A stretch of 64,000 bases of DNA, taken from positions 461,579-525,578 of the forward strand of contig NZ_JAQSIP010000004.1 of NCBI RefSeq assembly GCF_028649475.1, read 5' to 3'. Both the position numbers and the translations under genes were made by a program. The notes under the pieces are model-generated. The model saw nothing but the letters and a program-made list of their open reading frames with translations. It had not been told where the DNA came from and ran no database searches. Source of the DNA: Curvibacter cyanobacteriorum (GTDB lineage: Bacteria > Pseudomonadota > Gammaproteobacteria > Burkholderiales > Burkholderiaceae_C). Positions 1-9,766 of this stretch are shown here, one piece after another (the stretch's first letter is position 1; each line of letters begins with the position of its first letter).

Positions 1-635
1 CGGGTCTCGAGTTCAAACACGTTGGTGATCACCTCGTGCTCGCGCTCCGCGAGTTGGCCCGAGCGGGCGCCCGCTTCGGTCATGGCCAGGATGTCGGCCG
101 AGGTGATGCGCTCGTCGCGCTGGGCGGGCAGGCCCAGCACCTTGAACAGCCCGTCGGTGAGGCGGCCAAACAGCCACACCAGGGGCCCCATCAGGCGCAG
201 CAGCGTTTCCATGGGCCCCACCAGGCGCACGGCCGCGCGCTCGGGGTCGTTCATGCCCAGGCGTTTGGGCAGCAGGTCGGCCAGCACGATGAACAGCGAA
301 ATCACGCACAGGAAGGACGCCGCGAACCCCAGTCGACCAGCCAGGGGTTCGTCCACCAGCAAGGCCATCAAGCGCGTGAAGTAGGGGCTCAGCGCGCCTT
401 CCCCCACCACGCCACCGAGGATGGCGACCGCATTCAGCCCAATTTGCACCACCGTGAAGTACGGGCCGGGCTGGTCCTGCATGCGCAGCACGCGTTCGGC
501 GCGCAGGTCGCCCGCATCGGCCATCTGGCGCAGGCGCAGGCGGCGCGACGCGGCCAGGGAGATTTCGGCGACCGAGAAGAAAGCACTCACCGCGATCAGC
601 GCGGCGATGGTGAGAAGGCTTTGACCAAGGCTCAT
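1..635 (-). CDS. CorC/HlyC-family membrane protein (CNNM/DUF21), partial
   Basis: The reading frame is open to the left edge, so about 211 N-terminal residues are present and the rest lies outside. It starts MSLGQSLLTIAALIAVSAFF with a hydrophobic first helix, then SVAEISLAASRRLRLRQMAD, the hallmark of the DUF21/CNNM transmembrane domain. Further hydrophobic stretches follow, and then RDERITSADILAMTEAGARS, the usual linker before the CBS pair. Members are thought to take part in magnesium/cobalt efflux or membrane ion homeostasis. The CBS and CorC_HlyC domains should lie beyond the edge. I chose the ATG at 635 because translation from it gives the standard family N-terminus. Confidence 0.85.
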   Translation of the reverse strand, partial: MSLGQSLLTIAALIAVSAFFSVAEISLAASRRLRLRQMADAGDLRAERVLRMQDQPGPYFTVVQIGLNAVAILGGVVGEGALSPYFTRLMALLVDEPLAGRLGFAASFLCVISLFIVLADLLPKRLGMNDPERAAVRLVGPMETLLRLMGPLVWLFGRLTDGLFKVLGLPAQRDERITSADILAMTEAGARSGQLAEREHEVITNVFELET

Positions 636-776
636 GGGCGGCCCTGTGCAGGGCGGGGGGACGGGCTGTCAGTGTAGCGCGGGCACCCGCGGGCGCAGCC
701 GCTGCGCGCGGTGCTGCGCCCGGCAGGGCCACTGCGCAGGCTGACAGGCCCCGGGAGGCCCTCAGGCGGTGTCAGC

Positions 777-1772
777 TCATTGCACAAAGCCCATGCGCAG
801 GCGCTGGCCGGCAGCGCGCGGCAGGTCGTCGGGCTGGATTTGACTGCGCCGGTCGAGCCGGGCGTTGCCAAAGCCGGTCATCAAGGCGCGCCGCATCTCG
901 CGCGGCGCCACCTCGGCCAGCGCGTCCAGCAGGCTGTCGCCAGGCTCCTCGTCAAAATGCTGGCCCCAGTCGTGCTGGCGCCGGATGCCCTGGTAGAGGC
1001 GGCGCGCAATCTCGCGCGCCTGAGCCAGGTTGGGGGCCTCGATCTCAAACACGTTCATGCGGTTGAGGATCGGGTCCGGGATGCCGCGCGCGTCGTTGGC
1101 GGTGGTGATCCACAGCACCTGGCTGGCGTCGATGGAGACCTCGGCGAACTCGTCGACAAAGGCCCCTGCGGTGTCGTGTTCGAGCAGGCTGTACAGCGCC
1201 CCAAGGGGGTCGTACTGCGCGTCGGCGCTGGCCTTGTCGATCTCGTCGACCACGATCACCGGGTTGGCGTACTGGCCTTCGACCAAGGCCTCGAAGACCT
1301 TGCCCGGGCGCGCGCCTTTCCACTGCGAGGACGCGCCCGACAGCAACCAGCCCGCGGTCATCGAGCTCATCGGCACCAGGGACATGCCGGTGCCCAGCAG
1401 TTCGGCCAGTTGCTTGGCGAAGTGGGTTTTGCCAATGCCGGGCGGGCCCAGCAGCAGCATGGGGGTGACTTCCAGGCCATCGCGGCTGTCCTGCGACAGC
1501 GCCACATGGCGCTTCACATCGTCCAGCACCTCGGTGAAATTGGGCAGGGCCTCGTACAGCTCGGCCATGTTGGGCACCCCGTGGGGCTTGACCTGGAAGC
1601 GCTGCGGCCCGCGCTCCAGCATGCGCTGGTAGGTGGTGCGCAGCGACTCGTGTTCGTGCTCCGGCAGTTGGGCCAGCTTGCGTTCGACCTCGGCCGGCTG
1701 GAACACGCTGCGCATCTGGGCGATGGGCAACTGGAAGTTCGAAGATTGGGGCACAAGGCTTCGGGATTCCAT
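777..1772 (-). CDS. AAA+ ATPase, Lon-like module without a protease domain
   Basis: This 331-residue soluble protein has a Walker A motif GPPGIGKT, Walker B VIVVDEIDK, a sensor-1-like stretch WITTAND and an arginine-finger region near ILNRMNVFEI. The order and spacing resemble the ATPase core of Lon, but the protein ends soon after the small AAA lid and has no Ser-Lys protease domain. It probably remodels or unfolds a protein partner; the partner is unknown. The ATG at 1772 follows AAGGAGTGAACG, a good ribosome binding site. It lies upstream of the CorC-like gene on the same strand with a 141-bp gap, so cotranscription is possible but not shown. Confidence 0.8.
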   Translation of the reverse strand: MESRSLVPQSSNFQLPIAQMRSVFQPAEVERKLAQLPEHEHESLRTTYQRMLERGPQRFQVKPHGVPNMAELYEALPNFTEVLDDVKRHVALSQDSRDGLEVTPMLLLGPPGIGKTHFAKQLAELLGTGMSLVPMSSMTAGWLLSGASSQWKGARPGKVFEALVEGQYANPVIVVDEIDKASADAQYDPLGALYSLLEHDTAGAFVDEFAEVSIDASQVLWITTANDARGIPDPILNRMNVFEIEAPNLAQAREIARRLYQGIRRQHDWGQHFDEEPGDSLLDALAEVAPREMRRALMTGFGNARLDRRSQIQPDDLPRAAGQRLRMGFVQ

Positions 1773-1873
1773 CGTTCACTCCTTGAAATGAAGGTCACGA
1801 GTTCATTCAAGCACAAGACGTGCCGACCCTCAAGGCGTGAAAGTGCGGTGCACCGGGGCCTGTTGTAAAAAAC

Positions 1874-1901
1874 AAAAAAGCCACCGTGCAGGTGGCTTTT
1901 T
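1874..1901 (-). terminator. Rho-independent terminator after grxD
   Basis: A perfect 11-bp stem (1875-1885 with 1891-1901) with a 5-nt loop. On the minus strand the stem ends in a run of T. It is U-flanked on both sides and could also work on the plus strand, but no plus-strand gene precedes it. It separates grxD from the AAA+ ATPase gene. Confidence 0.85.
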
Positions 1902-1952
1902 GGGGGGGCGCTACCGCCAGGGCGGGGCCGGGGCGGTGCTGCCTGGCTGGCC

Positions 1953-2279
1953 TCAGGCGGCCGGGCCGGAGATGACCTGTTGCAGCTCACCCGACTCGTA
2001 CATCTCCATCATGATGTCCGAGCCGCCGATGAACTCGCCCTTCACGTAGAGCTGCGGGATGGTGGGCCACTGGCTGTATTCCTTGATGCCCTGACGGATC
2101 TCGGGGTCTTCGAGCACGTTGACGGTCTTCAGGCCCTTGGGGTCGACGCCGCAGGCCTTCAGGATCTGCACGGCCCGGCCGGAGAAGCCGCATTGCGGGA
2201 AGCTGGCCGTTCCCTTCATGAACAGCAGCACTTCATTGTTCTTGACCAGGTCATCGATGCGTTGTTGAACGTCACTCAT
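1953..2279 (-). CDS. grxD: Monothiol glutaredoxin, Grx4 family
   Basis: The 108-residue protein carries the monothiol active site CGFS (residues 30-33) in FPQCGFSGRAVQIL, the TIPQLY cis-proline segment and the GGSDIM glutathione-binding segment. These define the single-domain Grx4/GrxD class, which binds a bridging [2Fe-2S] cluster with glutathione and delivers Fe-S clusters in the cytosol, often with BolA partners. Length matches the family (about 105-115). It is last in a minus-strand set hemA, prfA, prmC, grxD, an order common in betaproteobacteria, and is followed by a strong terminator. Confidence 0.96.
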   Translation of the reverse strand: MSDVQQRIDDLVKNNEVLLFMKGTASFPQCGFSGRAVQILKACGVDPKGLKTVNVLEDPEIRQGIKEYSQWPTIPQLYVKGEFIGGSDIMMEMYESGELQQVISGPAA

Positions 2280-2330
2280 GGTGGGTTTCCTCAGTTCGTG
2301 GGCGCCCGTGACACGGGCAAACTGTTCTGA

Positions 2331-3173
2331 TTATCTCAGCCCTGGCCACTGTCCGCCGGAGCAGCGCTCAATGCCAGCCAGGTCCATGCGGCTTTGCACC
2401 GCCTCGAAGCCGCGCGCGCTCAACAGCGCACGCACGGCGGCCGCCTGGTCCCAGCCGTGCTCCAGCAGCAGCCAGCCACCGGGTGGCAGGTGCGCGGGGG
2501 CGTCTTGCACCAGGCGCTTCAGGTCGTCCAGCCCGTCGGCCCCGCTGGTCAGGGCCTGGCGTGGCTCGTGCCGCAAGGCCGCCATGTGCGGGTCGCCCTC
2601 GGCGATGTAGGGGGGGTTGGACACCAGCAGGTCAAAGCGCTGGCCCGCCAGGGGGCTGAACCAGTCGCCGAGCAGCCAGTGCACGGGCAGTTGCAGGCGC
2701 TGGCCATTGGCCCGGGCCACGGCCAGGGCATCGGCACTGGCATCGACCGCGCTGACCTGCACGTCGGGGCGTTGGTGCGCCAGGGCCAGCGCAATCGCAC
2801 CGCTGCCGGTGCCCAGGTCGGCCACGCGCAGCCCCGCTTGCGCCGGCAGCAGGGACAGGGCCCAGTCCACCAGGGTTTCGGTGTCCGGGCGCGGGTCCAG
2901 CACGCGCGCGTCCACGCGCAGGCTCAGGCCATAGAACTCGTGCTCGCCGCACAGGTAGGCCATGGGTTCGCCGTCGAGCCGGCGCCGCAGCAAATCGGCC
3001 AGTCGGGCCTGGGCTGCGTCGGGCCAGGGGTCGTTGTCGTGGGCCAGCAGCCAGGCCCGGTCGTGCGGCGCGCGTTGCAGGGCCAGCAGCACCAGCATCT
3101 GCGCCTCCAGCCGTGGCAGGCCCTTGGCCTGGCTTTGGCTCAGCACCTGCTGCACGGTCAGGGCGGCGCTCAC
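2331..3173 (-). CDS. prmC: Release factor glutamine N5-methyltransferase
   Basis: PrmC methylates the glutamine of the GGQ motif in RF1 and RF2 using S-adenosylmethionine. The 280-residue protein has the SAM-binding motif [16 protein letters not shown] and the catalytic NPPY motif in [12 protein letters not shown]. The start codon is GTG at 3173. It overlaps the prfA stop codon (GTGA arrangement), so translation is probably coupled to that of its own substrate, RF1. The N-terminal helical part (about residues 1-95) is the release-factor recognition domain. Length is typical. Confidence 0.96.
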   Translation of the reverse strand: MSAALTVQQVLSQSQAKGLPRLEAQMLVLLALQRAPHDRAWLLAHDNDPWPDAAQARLADLLRRRLDGEPMAYLCGEHEFYGLSLRVDARVLDPRPDTETLVDWALSLLPAQAGLRVADLGTGSGAIALALAHQRPDVQVSAVDASADALAVARANGQRLQLPVHWLLGDWFSPLAGQRFDLLVSNPPYIAEGDPHMAALRHEPRQALTSGADGLDDLKRLVQDAPAHLPPGGWLLLEHGWDQAAAVRALLSARGFEAVQSRMDLAGIERCSGGQWPGLR

Positions 3174-4255
3174 GCGGCCCCCACTTCGAGTTCGGCCAGT
3201 TGCTCGGCTTCGTGGGCGGCCTGGAGGGCGCCCAGCACGTCCGTGAGTTCGCCTTCCATGATGAAGCTCAGCTTGTACAGCGTCAGGTTGATGCGGTGGT
3301 CGGTCAGCCGGCCCTGCGGGAAGTTGTAGGTACGGATGCGGTCACTGCGGTCGCCACTGCCGATCAGGCCCTTGCGCAGGGCGGCGTCCTTGGCTGCGCG
3401 TTCGCTGCGGTCTTTTTCTTGGATGCGGGCCGACAGCACCTGCAAGGCCTTGGCTTTGTTGCGGTGCTGGCTGCGGTCGTCCTGGCATTCGGCCACGATG
3501 CCGGTGGGCAAGTGGGTGATGCGCACCGCCGAGTCGGTCTTGTTGATGTGCTGGCCGCCGGCGCCGCTGGCACGGTAGGTGTCGATGCGCAGGTCGGCCG
3601 GGTTGATCTGCACCGCTTGGGCTTCGTCGGGTTCGGGCAGCACCGCCACGGTGCAGGCGCTGGTGTGGATGCGGCCCTGGGTTTCGGTCGCGGGAACGCG
3701 TTGCACGCGGTGGCCGCCGGATTCGAACTTCAAGGCGCCATAAACGCTGTCGCCTTCCAGGCGCAGCACCACTTCCTTGTAGCCACCGAGTTCGCTCTCG
3801 CTGGCGCTGACGATCTCGCAGCGCCAGCCGGCCCGTTCGGCGTAGCGGGTGTACATGCGCGCCAGGTCGGCGGCGAACAGGGCCGATTCGTCGCCGCCCG
3901 TGCCGGCCCGCACTTCGAGGAAAGCGTTGCGTGCGTCGTCCGGGTCTCTGGGCAGCAGCAGGCGTTGCAGTTCGCCTTCGAGCTGGCTCAGTTCGTCGGT
4001 GGCGCTGGCGATTTCTTCTTGCGCCATGTCGGCCATGTCCGGGTCGCTGAGCATCTCGCGCGCGTCGGCCAGCTCGGCCTCGCGCTGTCGAAAGCGCTTG
4101 TAGCGGCCGGCCACCTGGGTGACGTCGGCATGCTCGCGCGAAAGCGTGCGGTACTGGCCCATGTCGCTCATGATGTCCTCGCGCGAGAGCAGGAAGTCGA
4201 GCTCGTCCAGTCGCTGGGCATAGCGGTCGAGTTGCTGACGGAGAAAGTCTTTCAT
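3170..4255 (-). CDS. prfA: Peptide chain release factor 1
   Basis: RF1 reads UAA and UAG on the ribosome and triggers peptide release. With the ATG at 4255 the protein is 361 residues, the normal RF1 length; upstream in-frame sequence gives a non-homologous extension. The stop-codon recognition motif PAT is at residues 188-190 and marks RF1 rather than RF2. The peptidyl-hydrolysis motif GGQ is at 233-235 in [16 protein letters not shown]. It sits between hemA (102-bp gap) and prmC (overlapping), a conserved operon arrangement. Confidence 0.97.
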   Translation of the reverse strand: MKDFLRQQLDRYAQRLDELDFLLSREDIMSDMGQYRTLSREHADVTQVAGRYKRFRQREAELADAREMLSDPDMADMAQEEIASATDELSQLEGELQRLLLPRDPDDARNAFLEVRAGTGGDESALFAADLARMYTRYAERAGWRCEIVSASESELGGYKEVVLRLEGDSVYGALKFESGGHRVQRVPATETQGRIHTSACTVAVLPEPDEAQAVQINPADLRIDTYRASGAGGQHINKTDSAVRITHLPTGIVAECQDDRSQHRNKAKALQVLSARIQEKDRSERAAKDAALRKGLIGSGDRSDRIRTYNFPQGRLTDHRINLTLYKLSFIMEGELTDVLGALQAAHEAEQLAELEVGAA

Positions 4256-4357
4256 GGGGCGCTTCGGACAGGGGGGCCAGCAGCGACACGGCGCGGGCCT
4301 GGAACACAGGGACCTGCCCACGGCGGGGCAGGGGCATCGGGCCGGGAGGGGCCGACG

Positions 4358-5629
4358 CTAACGTTCCTTGCGCAGGAAGAAGTGCTGGATCGCGTGGCTG
4401 GCGCGTTCGCGGGCCTGGGCGTCGCCCGCGTGCAACTCGGCCATGGCGCCGTGCAGCATCTTCTGGGTCAGGCCCTTGGCCAGGGCCTGCAGCACGGCAT
4501 CGGGGTCGTCACCGCGCGCCAGCAGCTTGCGGGCGCGCACCAGTTCGGCCTCGCGCCAGGCCTCGGCCTGCTGGTTGAGCTGCTGAATCAGGGGCACGGC
4601 GCTGCGCTGGTCCATCCAGTGCAGAAAACTTTGCACCCCGGCGTCGATGATGGCTTCGGCCTGGGCCACCGCCGCCTGCCGGTTGGCCTGGCCGGTCTGC
4701 ACCACGCTGGCCAGGTCGTCGACGGTGTAGAGGTAGACGTCTTCGAGGGCTTTGACCTCGGGCTCGATGTCACGCGGCACGGCCAGGTCGACCATGAACA
4801 TGGGGCGGTGGCGGCGCTGCTTGAGCGCGCGTTCCACGGCCCCCAGGCCAATCAAGGGCAGGGTGCTGGCGGTGCAGCTGATCACCGCGTCAAATTCGTG
4901 CAAGCGGCTGGGCAGGTCGGCCAGGCGCATGACCTCGCCGCCAAAGCGGCTGGAGAGCTTTTCACCGCGCTCCAGGGTGCGGTTGGCAATCGCGATGGCC
5001 TTGGGGTTCTTGGCAGCAAAGTGGGTGGCGGCCAGTTCGATCATCTCGCCGGCCCCGACAAACAGAATGCGGATCTGGCTCAGGTCTTCAAACAACTGGC
5101 CGGCCAGGCGCACGGCCGCGGCCGCCATGCTGATGGAGTGAGCGCCGATCTCGGTCGAGCTGCGCACCTCTTTGGCCACCGCGAAGCTGCGCTGGAACAG
5201 TTGGTTCAGCGTGGTGCCCAGCGCGCCGGCGCTTTCAGCGGCCCGCACCGCGTCTTTCATCTGGCCCAGGATCTGGGCTTCGCCGAGCACCATCGAGTCC
5301 AGGCCGCTGGCGACGCGGAAGGCATGGCGTGCGACTTGGTCGTTTTCGAGGGTGTAGGCGTGCGAGCGTAGCACGGAGGGCGTCACGCCGCCGGTTTCGG
5401 CCAGCCAGCCCACGGTGTGGTCGAGCGCGGCGCGCGAACCGGCGCAGTAAATCTCGGTGCGGTTGCAGGTGGAGATCAGGGCGGCTTCAACCTCGGGGTG
5501 GCGTTGCCCGCCAAAAGACTGGCGCAGGCCTTGCAGCGTGTGCGGGATTTGATCGACGGCAAAGGCAAAGCGACCGCGCAAATCGAGCGGTGCGGTCGTG
5601 TGATTGATGCCCAAAGCCCAGACTGCCAT
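4358..5629 (-). CDS. hemA: Glutamyl-tRNA reductase
   Basis: This enzyme reduces glutamyl-tRNA to glutamate-1-semialdehyde with NADPH, the first committed step of C5-pathway tetrapyrrole synthesis. The N-terminus [20 protein letters not shown] is typical. The catalytic cysteine lies in [12 protein letters not shown], the GGG-like nucleotide region is [13 protein letters not shown], and the C-terminal dimerisation helices are present. Length is 423 residues. The ATG at 5629 is supported by N-terminal similarity. A perfect TATAAT lies only six bases upstream, so the mRNA may be leaderless (see findings). Confidence 0.97.
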   Translation of the reverse strand: MAVWALGINHTTAPLDLRGRFAFAVDQIPHTLQGLRQSFGGQRHPEVEAALISTCNRTEIYCAGSRAALDHTVGWLAETGGVTPSVLRSHAYTLENDQVARHAFRVASGLDSMVLGEAQILGQMKDAVRAAESAGALGTTLNQLFQRSFAVAKEVRSSTEIGAHSISMAAAAVRLAGQLFEDLSQIRILFVGAGEMIELAATHFAAKNPKAIAIANRTLERGEKLSSRFGGEVMRLADLPSRLHEFDAVISCTASTLPLIGLGAVERALKQRRHRPMFMVDLAVPRDIEPEVKALEDVYLYTVDDLASVVQTGQANRQAAVAQAEAIIDAGVQSFLHWMDQRSAVPLIQQLNQQAEAWREAELVRARKLLARGDDPDAVLQALAKGLTQKMLHGAMAELHAGDAQARERASHAIQHFFLRKER

Positions 5630-5631
5630 GG

Positions 5632-5641
5632 CCGGATTATA
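5632..5641 (-). promoter_or_regulatory. Candidate -10 element for hemA
   Basis: On the minus strand this reads TATAATCCGG and ends two bases before the hemA ATG. The hexamer matches the sigma-70 -10 consensus exactly. I found no convincing -35 hexamer 16-18 bp upstream. Transcription would start at or next to the start codon. Confidence 0.5.
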
Positions 5642-5718
5642 AAATTGATCGGCGGCAAAGCGCGACCGGTGAAATTTTCATTCACTATCGCGTTGATTGC
5701 CCTTTTTTGACCAGATCC

Positions 5719-5997
5719 ATGGGCCCTGTCGACCTTTTTTACCACCTGTTGGGTTTTGTGGCCCCCGCTGCTGCCGTCGCCGCCTGGTTGGTGCTGATGG
5801 GCTTGATGTTGGGGCGTCAGAATGCGCTGGCCATTCCCTGGTATGGAAAGTTTGCTATCAATTTTCTAGTGGGTGTGGTCGCGCTGGGGTTCTCGGCGCT
5901 GCTCTTGGGGCGCGATGGCAAGATGCTGGGCTATGGTGTTTTGCTGCTGGCCTGCGCCACCAGCCAGTGGTACCTGGGCCGCGGCTGGCGCGCCTGA
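5719..5997 (+). CDS. Small hypothetical membrane protein
   Basis: This is a 92-residue protein with about three hydrophobic segments (DLFYHLLGFVAPAAAVAAWL, then around FAINFLVGVVALGFSALLLG, then GYGVLLLACATSQWYLG). It is probably an inner-membrane protein of unknown function. I prefer the ATG at 5719 over a TTG at 5707. It diverges from hemA with 89 bp between the starts and is followed by the convergent ugpQ. I recognise no motif that would give a role. Confidence 0.65.
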   Translation: MGPVDLFYHLLGFVAPAAAVAAWLVLMGLMLGRQNALAIPWYGKFAINFLVGVVALGFSALLLGRDGKMLGYGVLLLACATSQWYLGRGWRA

Positions 5998-6076
5998 GGG
6001 CGCACACTTTCTTGATCTTTGTCAAAAGTTCAAGGGGCCTGCCTGGGCCCCCGTCGGTGTGGCGCGGCCGTGGGGC

Positions 6077-6823
6077 TCAGCTCGCGGGGCTGAACAGGTC
6101 CACGCGGTCGGTGATGATGCCGTCCGTGCCCAGCTCGATCAGGCGCTGCGCGGCCCAGTCGTCGTTCACCGTGTAACTCAGGGTGCGCAGGCCGGCGGCC
6201 TGGGCCTTGGCCACGGTCTCGGTGTCCCACAGCGCGTGGTTCAGCACCACGGCCACACAACCCAGTTGCACCGCCTTGTCCAGCCAGCCCCGGAACAGGG
6301 TGTCGGCCAGCAGGCCGCGCGGCAGGTGGGGCGCGGCAGCGGCTGCGCCCTCCAGGGCTTCGATCTTGAACGAGGTCAGCAACGGCGGCACCGAGGCCGA
6401 GGCCCACAGGTGGGCCGCGTAGGCGGCCACGATCTCGCCGGTGGCGCGCTCGGTGTCGGGCGTGGGCTTGATCTCGATGTTCAGGAAAAAGCCGTTGTGC
6501 AGGCAGTAGCGCGCCACGTTCTCAAAGCTCGGAATCCCCTCGCCCGCGAAGGTGCGCGAGTGCCAGCTGCCCGCGTCCAGCTGGGCCAGCTCGCCATAGC
6601 TCAGCTCGCCCGCGATGCCACGGCCGTTGCTGGTGCGTTGCAGCGAGGCGTCGTGCAGCAAGAACGGCACGCCGTCGGCGCTCAGCTTCACGTCGCATTC
6701 AAACATGGTGTAGCCAAAGCTGGCGCCATGGCGGAACGCGGCCAGGGTGTTTTCAGGGGCCAGCTTGCCGGCGCCACGGTGGGCGATCCAGCGGGGGTAA
6801 GGCCAAGGGGTGGTCAGGCTCAT
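6077..6823 (-). CDS. ugpQ: Glycerophosphodiester phosphodiesterase
   Basis: UgpQ hydrolyses glycerophosphodiesters such as glycerophosphocholine to sn-glycerol-3-phosphate and an alcohol in the cytoplasm. The 248-residue protein has the GDPD signature: H15-R16 in IAHRGAGKLAPENT, E42 and D44 in FECDVKLSADG, and H57-D58. No signal peptide is seen, consistent with the cytosolic UgpQ type rather than periplasmic GlpQ. It is the last gene of the ugpBAECQ operon, 11 bp after ugpC, so imported diesters are cleaved where they arrive. Confidence 0.93.
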   Translation of the reverse strand: MSLTTPWPYPRWIAHRGAGKLAPENTLAAFRHGASFGYTMFECDVKLSADGVPFLLHDASLQRTSNGRGIAGELSYGELAQLDAGSWHSRTFAGEGIPSFENVARYCLHNGFFLNIEIKPTPDTERATGEIVAAYAAHLWASASVPPLLTSFKIEALEGAAAAAPHLPRGLLADTLFRGWLDKAVQLGCVAVVLNHALWDTETVAKAQAAGLRTLSYTVNDDWAAQRLIELGTDGIITDRVDLFSPAS

Positions 6824-6834
6824 GGGGGCGCGGT

Positions 6835-7851
<1,017 letters not shown>

Positions 7852-7867
7852 TGGGGTGTCTCTTGTC

Positions 7868-8716
7868 TTATTTCTCGGTATCAACCAGGCCCTTGACGAA
7901 CCACTTTTGCATCAGCACGACGACCAGGGCGGGCGGCAGCATGGCCAGCATGGCGGTGGCCATGACCACGTTCCAGTCCACCGGCGATTCGCCGGCGCCG
8001 ATCATCTGTTTGATACCGATCACGATGGGGTACATGTCTTCGCTGGTGGCAGCAATCAGCGGCCACAGGTACTGGTTCCAGCCGTAGATGAACTGGATCA
8101 CGAACAGCGCGGCGATGCTGGTGGCCGACAGCGGCACCAGGATGTCCTTGAAGAAACGCAACGGACCGGCGCCGTCCATGCGGGCGGCTTCGACCAGCTC
8201 GTCGGGCACGGTCAGGAAGAACTGCCGGAACAAGAAGGTGGCCGTGGCCGAGGCGATCAGCGGCACGGACAGGCCGGCAAAGCTGTTGATCATGCCCAGG
8301 TCGGCGACCACCTGGTAGGTCGGGCCGATGCGCACTTCCACCGGCAGCATCAGGGTGATGAAGATCAGCCAGAAGCACAGGCTGCGCAGCGGGAAGCGGA
8401 AGTACACCACCGCAAAAGCCGACAGCAGCGAGATGCTGATCTTGCCCACGGTGATGATCATGGTCACCACGAAGCTGACCCAGATCATGCGGGCCACCGG
8501 GGCCGAGCCGCTGGCGCGGCTGGTGCCGGTGAGCGCGGCCTCGTAGCTGGCCCAGAAGTTGGAGCCAGGCCACAGGGGCATGGGCGCCTGCATGATGTCC
8601 TGGGCCGTGTGGGTCGATGCCACGAAGGCCAGGTAGATCGGGAACGCCACGACCAGGGCGCCCAGGATCATGATGGCGTGGGCCAGCAGGTTCAGCAGCG
8701 GGTTGCGTTCAACCAT
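7868..8716 (-). CDS. ugpE: sn-Glycerol-3-phosphate ABC transporter permease
   Basis: This is one of the two inner-membrane subunits of the Ugp importer, with about six transmembrane helices. The ATG at 8716 gives 282 residues beginning [19 protein letters not shown], the usual UgpE start; a TTG at 8734 is less likely. The coupling EAA loop is [20 protein letters not shown] near residue 190. It belongs to the MalG-like permease family and pairs with UgpA, encoded 42 bp upstream. Confidence 0.94.
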   Translation of the reverse strand: MVERNPLLNLLAHAIMILGALVVAFPIYLAFVASTHTAQDIMQAPMPLWPGSNFWASYEAALTGTSRASGSAPVARMIWVSFVVTMIITVGKISISLLSAFAVVYFRFPLRSLCFWLIFITLMLPVEVRIGPTYQVVADLGMINSFAGLSVPLIASATATFLFRQFFLTVPDELVEAARMDGAGPLRFFKDILVPLSATSIAALFVIQFIYGWNQYLWPLIAATSEDMYPIVIGIKQMIGAGESPVDWNVVMATAMLAMLPPALVVVLMQKWFVKGLVDTEK

Positions 8717-8758
8717 GGCGGCCTCCGCGAACAATGAGGGGGGTGGAGCAAGCGCGCA

Positions 8759-9640
8759 TCAGTACTGCACCTTCTTTTCGACGTAGCGGAACTGCACGAT
8801 GGTGAGGGCGATCACGATCACCATCAGCACCACCGACTGGGCGGCCGAGGAGCCAAAGTCCATGCCACGGAAGCCGTCAAAGTAGACCCGGTACACCAGG
8901 GTCGAGGTGGCCTTGCCCGGGCCGCCTTGGGTGGTGGCATCGATGATGGCGAAGGTGTCAAAGAAGGCGTAGACCATGTTGATCACGCCCAGGAAGAACG
9001 TGGTGGGCGACAGCAGCGGCAGCTGGATGGTCCAGAAGCGCCGCCAGGGGCCGGCACCGTCCATGGCCGCGGCCTCGATCAGCGACTTGGGGATCGAGCT
9101 CAGGCCCGCCAGGAAGAACAGGAAGTTGTAGGAGATCTGTTTCCACACCGCGGCCATCACGACCAGGCCCATGGCGTGGCCGGAGTTCAGCAGGTGGTTC
9201 CAGTCAAAGCCCAGTTTGCGCAGCGTCCACGCCACCACCCCGATGGAGGAGGAGAACATGAACGACCACAGCAGGCCCGACACCACCGGCGCCACCGCGT
9301 ACGGCAGGATCAGCACGGTTTTGTAAAAGGTGGCCCCGCGCACGATGCGGTCGGCAAACACCGCCAGCAGCAAGGCGATGCTGAGGCCCAACACCGTCAC
9401 CAGCACCGAGAACACCACGGTGGTCTTGAACGATTCCAGGTAGGTGGCGTCGTTCCAGAGCGTGCGGAAGTTGTCCAGGCCGACCCAGGTGACGGTGGTG
9501 CCGAATGCGTCTTGCTGCTGCAGCGACTGCAGCAAGGCTTGGCCGGCAGGCCAGAAGAAGAAGACGCCGACGATCAGCAGCTGGGGGGCGAGCAGTGCCC
9601 ACGGCAGCCAGGTCGAGCGAAACAGAACACGTTTTTCCAT
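8759..9640 (-). CDS. ugpA: sn-Glycerol-3-phosphate ABC transporter permease
   Basis: This is the MalF-like inner-membrane subunit of the Ugp importer. From the ATG at 9640 ([20 protein letters not shown]) it has 293 residues and about six transmembrane segments. The EAA loop reads [20 protein letters not shown] and should dock on UgpC. An in-frame ATG eight codons upstream is possible but has no family support. It is separated from ugpB by 126 bp that contain a strong hairpin, which may lower its expression relative to the binding protein. Confidence 0.94.
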   Translation of the reverse strand: MEKRVLFRSTWLPWALLAPQLLIVGVFFFWPAGQALLQSLQQQDAFGTTVTWVGLDNFRTLWNDATYLESFKTTVVFSVLVTVLGLSIALLLAVFADRIVRGATFYKTVLILPYAVAPVVSGLLWSFMFSSSIGVVAWTLRKLGFDWNHLLNSGHAMGLVVMAAVWKQISYNFLFFLAGLSSIPKSLIEAAAMDGAGPWRRFWTIQLPLLSPTTFFLGVINMVYAFFDTFAIIDATTQGGPGKATSTLVYRVYFDGFRGMDFGSSAAQSVVLMVIVIALTIVQFRYVEKKVQY

Positions 9641-9662
9641 ATTTGAGGGGCCCCTTGGCGTC

Positions 9663-9696
9663 AAACAGCCCGCCAGCGGGGGCGGGCGGGCTGTTT
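9663..9696 (-). terminator. Hairpin between ugpB and ugpA (partial terminator or mRNA stabiliser)
   Basis: A perfect 12-bp stem (9663-9674 with 9685-9696) with a 10-nt loop lies between the end of ugpB and the start of ugpA. On the minus strand only three Ts follow it, so complete termination is unlikely. Such hairpins often raise the yield of a binding protein relative to downstream permease genes. That role is an inference. Confidence 0.6.
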
Positions 9697-9766
9697 CAGG
9701 AGGGCAGGCAGCATAACGCAGCCTGGGGTGGGGACAGCGCGCAGGCGTGCCGCCCCGGTCTCTTTT

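Noticed and set aside
3113..5371. A 752-codon open frame on the plus strand
   Set aside because: It is antisense to prfA and hemA, and no family features are present.
6012..6025. TTGATCTTTGTCAA, close to an FNR box
   Set aside because: It matches nine of ten FNR positions, but it lies between the 3' ends of two convergent genes where no promoter is expected. Probably chance.
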